DNA of 49,009 nt from Bryobacterales bacterium (GTDB lineage Bacteria > Acidobacteriota > Terriglobia > Bryobacterales > Bryobacteraceae): assembly GCA_947446025.1 (NCBI GenBank), contig CANFEY010000034.1, forward strand, positions 1 to 49,009, given 5' to 3'. Below the pieces are notes generated by a model. It worked only from the letters and a program-made list of their open reading frames with translations. It did no database searches and was not told where the DNA came from. Numbering within the stretch: position 1 is the first letter of the stretch; each line of letters begins with the position of its first letter. Position numbers and translations under genes: made by a program. This document shows positions 37,334-45,231 of this stretch, in pieces.

Positions 37334-38140
37334 TTGGGCTACGAAAATTGGATTGGGAAAACCGAGACGTGCCAGGACTTGATTACCCGATGGCCGCTGA
37401 CTGCACTGGCGGCGACGTTGGATCGCGAAGGGCCGGGGGAGATCGTGCCTCCGCTGTGGCATTGGTTGTATTTCTTGCCGGTGCATCGGCAGAGTGAGTT
37501 GGGTCGAGATGGGCACGGGCGGCGTGGCGAGTTCCTGCCGCCGGTGGAGCTGCCTCGGCGCATGTGGGCGGGGGGGCGGTTTGAATTTTTCGATGCGCTG
37601 CGGGTGGGGGATGAGCCGGAGCGCACGTCGACGATTTTGAGTGTGCAGGAGAAGCAGGGCCGTTCGGGGGCGCTGGTATTTGTCGTCGTGCGGCATGAGG
37701 TGCGGACGGAACGCGGCTTGGCGTTGAGCGAGGAGCACGATATCGTGTATCGCGAGCATGCGGCAGGGGACGCGCCGGTGCAAGAGGCTCCGCCGGATTT
37801 CGAGTGGGAACGCGTGGTGCATCCGGATGACGTGCTGCTGTTTCGCTACTCGGCGCTGACCTTCAACGGGCATCGGATTCACTACGATCGGCGGTATTGC
37901 ACGGGGGTGGAGCACTATCCGGGCCTGGTGGTGCATGGTCCGCTGGTGGCCACGATGCTGTTGGGGTTGGTGCCGGAGGCGGTGACGAAGTTCAGTTTCC
38001 GGGCGGTGAGTCCACTGTTCGACACGGAGGCGTTCCACGTGCGCGGGCGGCGCGAGGGCAACGGGGCTAGTCTATATGCTGGTACAGCGGCGGGACGGCT
38101 GGCCATGATGGCTTCTGCGGAGTTCGCTGCTCGTCGATAA
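37334..38140 (+). CDS. MaoC/HTD2-type acyl-CoA dehydratase
   Basis: The 268-residue protein is of the HTD2/mesaconyl-C4-CoA hydratase type. An N-terminal FAS1-like dehydratase half (WIGKTETCQDLITRWPLTALAATLDRE) and a C-terminal hot-dog half with the R-YSALTFNGHRIHYD motif near 195-208, whose Asn/His are the expected catalytic residues, then GLVVHGPLVATMLL. It hydrates or dehydrates a CoA thioester. The start is TTG with no clear Shine-Dalgarno sequence, and a TATCAT lies 6 bp upstream. Its 3' end overlaps the convergent DUF898-like gene by 74 bp, and both C-termini look intact. Confidence 0.85.
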   Translation: MGYENWIGKTETCQDLITRWPLTALAATLDREGPGEIVPPLWHWLYFLPVHRQSELGRDGHGRRGEFLPPVELPRRMWAGGRFEFFDALRVGDEPERTSTILSVQEKQGRSGALVFVVVRHEVRTERGLALSEEHDIVYREHAAGDAPVQEAPPDFEWERVVHPDDVLLFRYSALTFNGHRIHYDRRYCTGVEHYPGLVVHGPLVATMLLGLVPEAVTKFSFRAVSPLFDTEAFHVRGRREGNGASLYAGTAAGRLAMMASAEFAARR

Positions 38141-38810
38141 AGCCGTCCCAATCGGTATCGACGCCTCGGATCAGGACGATGTTGCCGATCAGCCAGCGTC
38201 CAAACCACAGGATGAGAAATGGCATGGGCACAATGAGGCAACTGCCCAGGGCTGTGACCAGGCCGCGCCACAGGAATTCAAGGCCGGTTGCGCGGAATTC
38301 GACGGCGATGCCGTCTCCTTTGATGTTGCGCGCCATCCATTGATACATGGCCACGGCGACCCAGGCCCAGCCGACGATGGTGATGCAGGATAGCAGCAGC
38401 GCTACATACCAGCCGAGCAAGTTGATGTAGGATCCAGTGAAGGCCAGATGCGGGCCGGGGTTCAGGCGGAGGTTGTAGACGAACCAGTTGAGCAGCATCA
38501 GAACGACGCCGCTGATGAGGACGTAGGTGAGGCCGAAGATGGCTGCCGGTGGATTGAGAGCGTTCTCTCCGAGCATGACCAGGAACAGCAACACGTGCCA
38601 GACGACGACTTCGCCGCCGGTGCCGCGGAACTCGGCTGTGCTGCCGTCGCTGAACGTCGTGTTGCGGCAGATCCAGCGGATCATTGCGGCGTTGACCCAG
38701 GCTAGGGGGATGGCGGCGAGCAGACCGGCGAGGATCGATGCGGCGATCCAGCCGAGGGTTTGCAGGGCTGAGCCGGTGAACTGGAGACGAACTTCGTGCC
38801 GAGCGGTCAT
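38067..38810 (-). CDS. DUF898 (YjgN-like) membrane protein, last gene of the dab operon
   Basis: ATG 38810 gives a 247-residue membrane protein starting MTARHEVRLQFTGSALQTLGW. Two related halves each have an L-x-FTGSxxxxLGWxxA-type segment and two or three helices (RLQFTGSALQTLGWIAAS and HLAFTGSYINLLGWYVAL), and extra-membrane WICRNTTFSDGSTAEFRGTGGE and WMARNIKGDGIAVEFRATGLE are clearly duplicated. This resembles the DUF898/YjgN family of unknown function. The ATG lies one base after the stop of the NuoN-type gene, making it part of the bicarbonate-uptake operon. It may be an accessory subunit (inference from position only). Confidence 0.7.
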   Translation of the reverse strand: MTARHEVRLQFTGSALQTLGWIAASILAGLLAAIPLAWVNAAMIRWICRNTTFSDGSTAEFRGTGGEVVVWHVLLFLVMLGENALNPPAAIFGLTYVLISGVVLMLLNWFVYNLRLNPGPHLAFTGSYINLLGWYVALLLSCITIVGWAWVAVAMYQWMARNIKGDGIAVEFRATGLEFLWRGLVTALGSCLIVPMPFLILWFGRWLIGNIVLIRGVDTDWDGFIDEQRTPQKPSWPAVPPLYQHID

Positions 38811-38811
38811 A

Positions 38812-40116
38812 TTATTCGAGGATCTTGGCAAGAGCGGCGGCGGCAGGAGCACGCAGGGCTATGGGGGCGCTGGGGAGCAGTCCGAATACGACGAGTGCAG
38901 CGACGGCGGCAGTTAACGGCCAGCGTTCGCGTGGGAATGCGTCGGGTACGGGCGAGACGGCGGACGGGGCGCGGCCCAGGAAGAGTGTGGAAAGCAGGCG
39001 GAGGATAGTGATCGCGTTGCATGCGGTGGCCACGGGAAGGGCCAAGCCGAGCCAGGGGTTGGATTGGAGCGCTCCATGGAAGAGCAAGTCTTCGGCGAGG
39101 AAGCCTAGCGTGCCGGGAATGCCGACGAGAGCGAGTCCGCACATGCCGAAGAGTACGGCAAGACGAGGGACGCGTGCTCCAAGCCCGAGAAAGCCGTGGG
39201 GATTTTCGACGGTCGCGTAGCGGACCTCAATCGCCCGATAGGCGGCCACCAGTCCAGTGCTGGCGAGGGCGACGACGATCCAGTGGAGCAGTGCGCCGGT
39301 GATGCCCGCTTCGTTGCGATTTTGAATGCCGGCGAGGATGAACGACGCCTGACTCACGGTGAGCAGGGCCAGGATGCGGCGGGGTTTGGTTTCGGCGAAG
39401 GCGGTGAAGGAAGCGTAGATGGCGGTGAAGAGTGCGATGGCTGCCATCCATGGGAGGGCCTCGCGGGCAACTTCGCTATAGCGGGGGATGGCGAAGCGGA
39501 TGATGAGGAAGGCCCCCAGGTGCCCGTTGAAGAGCAGCGCAGGGGCTTGCGGGGGGCCGGATTCAAAGGCGGAGGAGACCCACGCGTGGAAGGGGAAGGC
39601 TCCTTTTTTTACCAGCGCGGCGAACATCAGCAGGACGAAAATCCAGCGGCCATCGGTGCCTGTGGTCTCGAGAATTGCAGCGGTGCCCAACAAGAGCGCT
39701 CCGAGGGCCAATGCGATGCGTGGGCGGCTCCACAGGGGAGTGGGGTTCAAGGTCTGAAAGCAGTTACTGAAGAAAGGGGCGACGGTGATGGTCCAGGCGG
39801 CAAAGTAGAGCGTGAGAGAAGGAGCGGCGTAGGCGGCCATGGTTCCACCGAAGATCAGCAGCATTCCGGCGAGCGGCGGGCTTTGCACATCGCGGGGAGG
39901 CGCGCTGGCGAAGGTGATGAGGGCGACGGAGGAGAACAGCAGCATGGGGATGGCGCTGTAGGTTTCCATGCCGCTGGCCGCGGAGCTGATGGAGCAGGCG
40001 AGTGCGATGGCGGCGGCTGCAATGGCCCACCAGCGTGCGTGCGGGCCGTCTGTCTTGTAGACCGGAGTCGCGGCGAGGAGGGGAGCCGCGAATGAGCAGA
40101 TCAAGAGCGCCGTCAT
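38812..40116 (-). CDS. NuoM/NuoN-type proton-conducting subunit in dab operon
   Basis: This 434-residue protein is of the complex-I antiporter-like family (PF00361) with about 12-13 helices. The conserved lysine helix reads AALVKKGAFPFHAWVSSAFE, followed by the ETKPRRILALLTVSQASFILAG segment with a second conserved Lys and a late GLALVGIPGTLGFLAEDLL. It resembles NuoM/N more than NuoL and carries no quinone-oxidoreductase neighbours, so it is not part of a nuo operon. The start overlaps the NuoL-type gene by 4 bp. In characterised DAB systems one such subunit (DabB) suffices; a second is unusual. Confidence 0.82.
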   Translation of the reverse strand: MTALLICSFAAPLLAATPVYKTDGPHARWWAIAAAAIALACSISSAASGMETYSAIPMLLFSSVALITFASAPPRDVQSPPLAGMLLIFGGTMAAYAAPSLTLYFAAWTITVAPFFSNCFQTLNPTPLWSRPRIALALGALLLGTAAILETTGTDGRWIFVLLMFAALVKKGAFPFHAWVSSAFESGPPQAPALLFNGHLGAFLIIRFAIPRYSEVAREALPWMAAIALFTAIYASFTAFAETKPRRILALLTVSQASFILAGIQNRNEAGITGALLHWIVVALASTGLVAAYRAIEVRYATVENPHGFLGLGARVPRLAVLFGMCGLALVGIPGTLGFLAEDLLFHGALQSNPWLGLALPVATACNAITILRLLSTLFLGRAPSAVSPVPDAFPRERWPLTAAVAALVVFGLLPSAPIALRAPAAAALAKILE

Positions 40117-41471
40117 CGCGTCTCCGTTGCGGGGCGCGTGGCCGGGGCCGGGTCGCTTTCGGCGGGACGGGCTGGGCGCTCAAAGTAGAGCAAAATCCAG
40201 GCCAGATTGAGTCCGGGTTCGATCAGGAAGCGGTCGGTGAGAGAGTCGAGGAAGCCGCGTTCGAGTCCGGCGCGATAGAGCCAAGCGCGGGCCGGAGCGG
40301 GAACGAGTTTTTCCCAGTGCAGGCCGGTAGGTTCAAGGTGCCCCCCGGCGGCGGCGTGGAGGCCGTGGTGGTCATGCAGCAGCGAAGGCGCTCGCAGGAA
40401 CTGCATGGTGCGGACGCAGGCATGTCCCACGATGTGCAGCAGAGCGAGCCAAGTAAAGCCGAAGCCGATTTCCATGAAGATGACGCCGAGTTGGGTCATG
40501 GCGGCGTAGGCGAGGGAGGTCTTGACGTCGTTCGATGTGCGATGCGCGAGGGTGCCCAGCAGCGCGGTGGCGCAACCCACAAGGACTACGGCGGCGGCCG
40601 CGAAGGGGGCCTGGCGCAAGACGGGTTCAGAGCGGAGCAGAAGGTAAGCCCCGATGTGTACGGAAATGGCTCCGTAGAAAATCGCGCTGGAAGGCGTGGG
40701 GCCTTCCATGGCTCGCGGCAACCAGCCGGAGAAGGGGACTTGCGCGGATTTACCGGAGGCTCCGAGTAGCAGCAGCAATCCTGCGAGCGTGGCGGCACCG
40801 GTGTTCAGAGCCGAGGTTTGCGCGGGCCAAACTCCTTGGAAGAGCGTCGGATAAAGCGCGGAACCGGCGCTATGATGGAGTACGAAGACGGCAGTCATGA
40901 GGCCGAGGTCGGCGATGCGATAGGTGGCAAAGACGCGGATCGCGTTGCGCACGGGTTCGCGGCGGCCGGTGAAGAAACCGATGAGGAAGACTGAGGTGAA
41001 GCCCACCAGCTCCCATCCGCCCAGCAGCAGGTCGTAGGATCCGGCGGTGAAGACCAGCAGCGCGCCGAACGCGAACAGGTGCATCAAGAGGAAGAAGCGG
41101 AGGAAGCCCACATCGCGGTGCAGGTAGCGCACGGAAAAGGAACCAGTGATCCCGACCAGGGCTACGGTCAGCAAGATCAGCGGCAGGGACAGGCGGTCGA
41201 CGAAGATGAGCAGCGGGAAGGAATATTCGCCCACGCGGAACCAGGCTCCGTGCATGACGTAGAGGGAGTCCTGTCCGGCGCGCAGCATCAGCACGCACAA
41301 CACAACCACGGCGGCGGCCATGGCGGAGTACAGCGCCGCGGCGGTGCGGGCGATGAAGCGTTCGGGCGGGGTCCAGCCGAGCAGCCACAGCGTCGCGATG
41401 GCCAGGAAGAGGACACCGGGGGCCACCACGATGGCGGTGAGCAACGGTTCCAAAATGAAGAGTGTGTCCAT
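40113..41471 (-). CDS. dabB: DabB: NuoL-type membrane subunit of the inorganic-carbon transporter
   Basis: The 452-residue protein is NuoL-like, with about 12-13 helices. The conserved charged residues are present: Glu in LGGWELVGFTSVFLIGFF, Lys in LLGASGKSAQVPFSGWLPRAMEGPTPSS, and Lys in NDVKTSLAYAAMTQLGVIF. The usual HAATMV segment is altered to YGAISVHIGAY. In DabAB/MpsAB systems this subunit supplies cation flux that energises the DabA carbonic-anhydrase-like site. It starts two bases after the dabA stop and overlaps the next gene by 4 bp. Only about 450 residues: it lacks the long amphipathic C-terminal arm of NuoL, as expected for DabB. Confidence 0.88.
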   Translation of the reverse strand: MDTLFILEPLLTAIVVAPGVLFLAIATLWLLGWTPPERFIARTAAALYSAMAAAVVVLCVLMLRAGQDSLYVMHGAWFRVGEYSFPLLIFVDRLSLPLILLTVALVGITGSFSVRYLHRDVGFLRFFLLMHLFAFGALLVFTAGSYDLLLGGWELVGFTSVFLIGFFTGRREPVRNAIRVFATYRIADLGLMTAVFVLHHSAGSALYPTLFQGVWPAQTSALNTGAATLAGLLLLLGASGKSAQVPFSGWLPRAMEGPTPSSAIFYGAISVHIGAYLLLRSEPVLRQAPFAAAAVVLVGCATALLGTLAHRTSNDVKTSLAYAAMTQLGVIFMEIGFGFTWLALLHIVGHACVRTMQFLRAPSLLHDHHGLHAAAGGHLEPTGLHWEKLVPAPARAWLYRAGLERGFLDSLTDRFLIEPGLNLAWILLYFERPARPAESDPAPATRPATETR

Positions 41472-41473
41472 TT

Positions 41474-44344
41474 TTATCGGACTCCCGCCAGACTTTCAAT
41501 GCGGGCCACGGGCAAGTGTTCCATATGGCCCTGGTACCATTCTACGGACGAAGCAGCGGTAGGCAAGGTTTCATCGGTGCCGCTGACAGGTTCAAATACG
41601 CCACTTCCACGATACATCTGGATACCGGCGCCGGCTGGATCGAGGACGGCAAGACGGATCCAGCGGTTCTCCAGAAATTCGGTCAACAGCGGACTCGCGT
41701 GGATGGTGGTCAACACGCGTTGCGGCGTGGATTCGACAATAAACAGGTTACGCACTGGCTCGTGGATTTCGACCATCTGCCAGGGGAGGCCTGTGCGCAG
41801 ATCGCTCTCATAGCCGTTCATGACGCCGTGCAAGCCGGTGATGTTGTGCGGGAGCTTAGTTCCGCAGCCGTAGCCTTCGTTATCGACGAACGAGAAGTAG
41901 TATTCGAGGCTGATGCCGCCGCAGACGGGGATGACGGCTCCCAGGACCTTGGCCAGGTTGCTATCGTCGGGATCAATGGTTGGGTCGTAGGAAACCAGAA
42001 AGGCGCGGCGGTCGAAGAAGAGGCCCTTGGTGGCGGCGCGGCGTCCGACGATGGTCACGGCGTTGGTGCAGTGGCCGTATTCGGGGCGGGGTTCGGCCAG
42101 ATGCTCGGCGCGTTCCTGCATGTGGCGAAGGGCGGCGGCGGGGGTGATGGTGCCGGACGCGGCTTCGAAGAGGCGGGCGCGTTCATGGGCGCTCCACTGG
42201 CGGGCGAGATCGAGAGAGGCGCGCACGCGGGCTAGCTCCTGGGTGTGCGTGGAGGGGACCAGGTGGAGGTCCAGCAGGTCGGCGTCGTCGTTGCAGGTAT
42301 CGTGGTAGCCTCCGACGAACCAGGTGTCTTGCGGGATGTAGACGCCTTTTTCAAGCAAGCCGGCCCGGACTTGGGGGTGGTTCGCCATGGCGGCGAAGAG
42401 CCGGGCATTGGGGCCGCCGCGGCGGCCGCCGCAGGCTCCACAATCGTGGGCGGATTCGTGAGGGTTGTTCAGGCTGGTGGAACCGTGGCCTAAAATGAGC
42501 ACCAGGCGGGACATGTCTTTTACCAGACCGGCGGCTGCCAGAACGCCCGCCACGCGTTCCACTTTTTCCGTGATGGTGAAGCCGGGCAGCAACCCTTCGG
42601 GGTGCTGCTCGGGAGCGCGGTGGAAGGCGAGTTCGGTGCGTGGCTCCGGCAGGAGCCACTGGTTCAACTGGTGGATCAAACGAGCGTAGTGGCGCGGCGA
42701 AAGTACACGAGCCGCGAGCGGGATCAAGGAAAACACGCCGAGTACGACGGTGCTGAGCCAGCCCCGGAAGAGAGTGCGTGTAGAGATACCCGCTCCGCGC
42801 TGCCAGCGGGAGAGGCGTTTGCGCAGCAGCCGGCGGCGTGCCAAAGTGTGGGCGTGACCTTCGGCGGGGCGCTCATGCACCTTATGTTGGGGCTTGACGA
42901 CCACGGGGCACAGTGCCACGCCGTGCGCATCGTCCACGCCGCAGTAATCCATGGCGACGCCGAAGAAGCCTGCCGCGCCAAAGGTTTCAATGGTGGGGTC
43001 GAGTTCTTCCCATTGGCGGCGAATGGATTCCTCGCGCTCATCAATGCAGAAAAAAGCCTGGGCCGAAGGCCGCTTGGCGGCCGGCGGGCCGGTCCCGCGC
43101 TGGCGGTGTTGACACAAAGGAAGCAGGATCTGGCGTTCGTGGCGGCGCTCATAAGCGAGTTGCAGGATTCGGCGGCGCTCCAGATCACCGAATTCAAACA
43201 CCTCGCGGTGAAACAGGGTCATTTGCCGGCGCGGCAGGTTTTCCAGAACCTCGGCTGGGATGCCTGCGCTTTTCGCGGCTTGAAAGAAGGTAGCGTCGCG
43301 CAAAAGACGCTGGGCCTTGGACGACTTGCGCGCGATGGGTGACTGCCAGATGCGTGGATGCCCGTCCACTCCGGAGACCGCGGCCAGGACCAGTGTCATG
43401 CGGACGGCCAGGAATTCCATCAGCACGGAGGGAAGAGGTTGGTGGGGTGCGAGTTCAGGCTCCTCCTGTAAACGCCAGATCATACCGGCCCAGCCGGGGA
43501 GCGCGAGGAGTTCACCGCGCAGGAAGTTTTCCCAATCATGGCTGACGGCACCGAGAGCACGGAGCGCTTCACCCACAATGGTTTCCGCGTTCAGCTGGGC
43601 CGCATCGTGCCAGCGCAGGATCACCGGCAAGAGATGGAGTCCCTTGGGCAAGACGCAGTACGGCTGCCGAAGAGCGGCGTAAGCCGCGTGCAGAAACCCT
43701 CGCTCCCGCTCCGGCATGGGCCAATAGGCAACGCCCTGATCCAGGAACGCGCCCGCAAGCCGGGTGAGCAGTGGATTCACCATGCCATCCAAGTCGATGC
43801 CGAAGTGCGCCAGCATGCCGTCGTGAGGACGCTGAGGGATTTGCGGATCACGCTCAGACTCCAGTTCGGGGCGGGAGCAGGCAGAGAACAGGCGGCTGTC
43901 CGCGGCGGACTCGATCAGGCCGCCTTCTGAGAGATGCCACTCGATGGTGTCCTCCGCCGTGGGGCGCATGCCGGGCAGAATCATCGCTTGACGCAGCCCT
44001 CGCCTGTCCAGGGGAGACGGTCCTGTAAGGATGGGTACGTTTGGCTCCAGGTCGAGGATCGCGGTGATGTCTTCGGTACGAATCCGGCCGTTGGCGATTT
44101 GGGCGCGGAACGCCTCCTCGGTCATATAGGGCTGGGTGCCGTAAATGGCGGATGCCTCGACCACGGCCTGCTCAAAGGGCAAGTGCTGGAAGGCGTGCAG
44201 TGTGTTGTGGTGGATAAAGACGCCGATGGGGCCTTGGGCGGGCAATAAGTGGGCCAAGTGGTTCACCACATGGCGCAAGTGTCCGTGGTCCCGGTCGGCT
44301 GTGTAAAAGATGGAGACGGCCTCGGTGCTTCGATTATAGCTCAT
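41474..44344 (-). CDS. dabA: DabA: DUF2309 (UPF0753) inorganic-carbon transporter subunit
   Basis: The 956-residue protein matches DabA. N-terminal IHHNTLHAFQHLPFEQAV is the family signature; the beta-carbonic-anhydrase-like metal site is Cys433-x-Asp435 (AFFCIDERE), His620 (LILGHGSTSLNNPHE) and Cys635 (HDCGACGG). DabA is cytosolic and membrane-associated, converting CO2 to bicarbonate unidirectionally, driven by DabB. It is first in a four-gene operon. The start is divergent from terC, 34 bp from that gene's start. It is longer than the roughly 830-residue Halothiobacillus protein. In heterotrophs the pair supplies bicarbonate for anaplerosis, fatty-acid and carbamoyl-phosphate synthesis. 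Confidence 0.92.
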   Translation of the reverse strand: MSYNRSTEAVSIFYTADRDHGHLRHVVNHLAHLLPAQGPIGVFIHHNTLHAFQHLPFEQAVVEASAIYGTQPYMTEEAFRAQIANGRIRTEDITAILDLEPNVPILTGPSPLDRRGLRQAMILPGMRPTAEDTIEWHLSEGGLIESAADSRLFSACSRPELESERDPQIPQRPHDGMLAHFGIDLDGMVNPLLTRLAGAFLDQGVAYWPMPERERGFLHAAYAALRQPYCVLPKGLHLLPVILRWHDAAQLNAETIVGEALRALGAVSHDWENFLRGELLALPGWAGMIWRLQEEPELAPHQPLPSVLMEFLAVRMTLVLAAVSGVDGHPRIWQSPIARKSSKAQRLLRDATFFQAAKSAGIPAEVLENLPRRQMTLFHREVFEFGDLERRRILQLAYERRHERQILLPLCQHRQRGTGPPAAKRPSAQAFFCIDEREESIRRQWEELDPTIETFGAAGFFGVAMDYCGVDDAHGVALCPVVVKPQHKVHERPAEGHAHTLARRRLLRKRLSRWQRGAGISTRTLFRGWLSTVVLGVFSLIPLAARVLSPRHYARLIHQLNQWLLPEPRTELAFHRAPEQHPEGLLPGFTITEKVERVAGVLAAAGLVKDMSRLVLILGHGSTSLNNPHESAHDCGACGGRRGGPNARLFAAMANHPQVRAGLLEKGVYIPQDTWFVGGYHDTCNDDADLLDLHLVPSTHTQELARVRASLDLARQWSAHERARLFEAASGTITPAAALRHMQERAEHLAEPRPEYGHCTNAVTIVGRRAATKGLFFDRRAFLVSYDPTIDPDDSNLAKVLGAVIPVCGGISLEYYFSFVDNEGYGCGTKLPHNITGLHGVMNGYESDLRTGLPWQMVEIHEPVRNLFIVESTPQRVLTTIHASPLLTEFLENRWIRLAVLDPAGAGIQMYRGSGVFEPVSGTDETLPTAASSVEWYQGHMEHLPVARIESLAGVR

Positions 44345-44378
44345 ACGGATTCAGGACATAATGGTAGGAACTGCTCCC

Positions 44379-45131
44379 ATGTCCTTTCTGACCTCCCCTG
44401 AATCCTGGATCGCGCTGCTCACGCTGACGCTGCTTGAAATTGTGCTGGGTGTGGACAACATCGTGTTCGTCAGCATCCTTGCCGGGAAATTGCCGAGGGC
44501 GCAGCAGGCGAAGGCTCGGACGGTGGGGCTGGCGCTGGCGATGGGCACACGGATTCTGCTGCTGCTGTCATTGACCTGGGTGATGGGGCTGACGCAGCCG
44601 CTGTTTACCGCGATGGATCACGGGGTCTCAGGGCGCGATTTGATCCTTTTAACTGGCGGCCTGTTCTTGATGTGGAAGAGCACGCGTGAGATTCACGAGC
44701 GGCTGGAGGGGCAGGAGGAGACGCAGCACGCGACGAAGAAGACGTATTCCTTCGCGGGGGTTCTGGTTCAGATCGCACTGCTGGACATCGTTTTTTCGCT
44801 GGATTCGGTGATCACCGCGGTGGGCATGTCGGGGGAAGTTCCCGTGATGGTCCTTGCCATCATGATCGCTGTGGCGTTTATGATGTTCACGTCGGGGATG
44901 GTGAGCGCCTTTATCGATAAGCACCCGACGATCAAGGTGCTGGCGCTGAGTTTCTTGCTGCTGATTGGGACGGCCTTGATCGCGGAGGGATTTCATCAGG
45001 AGATCCCGAAGGGGTACATTTACTTCGCCATGGCGTTCAGCGTGTTTGTGGAGATGATCAACCTGCGGGTGCGCAAGAGCGGTGCCCCGGTGGATTTGCA
45101 TCCATCGGGGCGGGATCCGGAGAATCAGTAG
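44379..45131 (+). CDS. TerC/Alx-family membrane protein
   Basis: From ATG 44379 the protein has 250 residues and starts MSFLTSPESWIALLTL, the usual family N-terminus; ATG 44361 with a closer AGGA would add six residues. About seven helices carry the family motifs EIVLGVDNIVFVSILAGKLP and ALLDIVFSLDSVITAVGM, whose acidic residues in the membrane are thought to handle metal ions (Mn2+ in Alx and TerC homologues). It is divergent from dabA with only 34 bp between, so expression may be co-regulated. A dispersed repeat and a strong hairpin follow the stop. Confidence 0.9.
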   Translation: MSFLTSPESWIALLTLTLLEIVLGVDNIVFVSILAGKLPRAQQAKARTVGLALAMGTRILLLLSLTWVMGLTQPLFTAMDHGVSGRDLILLTGGLFLMWKSTREIHERLEGQEETQHATKKTYSFAGVLVQIALLDIVFSLDSVITAVGMSGEVPVMVLAIMIAVAFMMFTSGMVSAFIDKHPTIKVLALSFLLLIGTALIAEGFHQEIPKGYIYFAMAFSVFVEMINLRVRKSGAPVDLHPSGRDPENQ

Positions 45132-45139
45132 GCTGCGGA

Positions 45140-45179
45140 GCGTCTGTCGGCTCCCTGACGGTCGCCGTTCATTGCTGGG
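45140..45179 (+). repeat. Dispersed approximately 40 bp repeat, copy C
   Basis: This copy begins 8 bp after the terC stop and is identical over 32 bp to copy B (34264-34295), with one mismatch in the following eight bases. It contains the CTGACGG-TCG-CCGTTCAT hairpin core. Confidence 0.8.
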
Positions 45180-45192
45180 GTGCGGTGAGAAG

Positions 45193-45217
45193 GCTGGGGT
45201 GCGGGCGGCACCCCAGC
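45193..45217. terminator. Perfect 10 bp stem-loop between convergent terC and transketolase genes
   Basis: GCTGGGGTGC-GGGCG-GCACCCCAGC is a perfect 10 bp GC-rich stem with a 5-base loop in the 100 bp gap between convergent genes. It lies where a bidirectional terminator is expected. The T tract is weak or absent on both strands (CCTTCTC on the minus side). Confidence 0.6.
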
Positions 45218-45231
45218 GTGCGTGGGAGACG

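Noticed and set aside
38812-41471. The two NuoL/N-like genes as part of a complex I operon
   Set aside because: No other nuo genes are present and the upstream overlapping-style neighbour is DUF2309, the signature of a DAB system.
44345-44378. Manganese (yybP-ykoY) riboswitch upstream of terC
   Set aside because: Only 34 bp separate the divergent genes, too little for the aptamer, and no matching conserved loops are seen.
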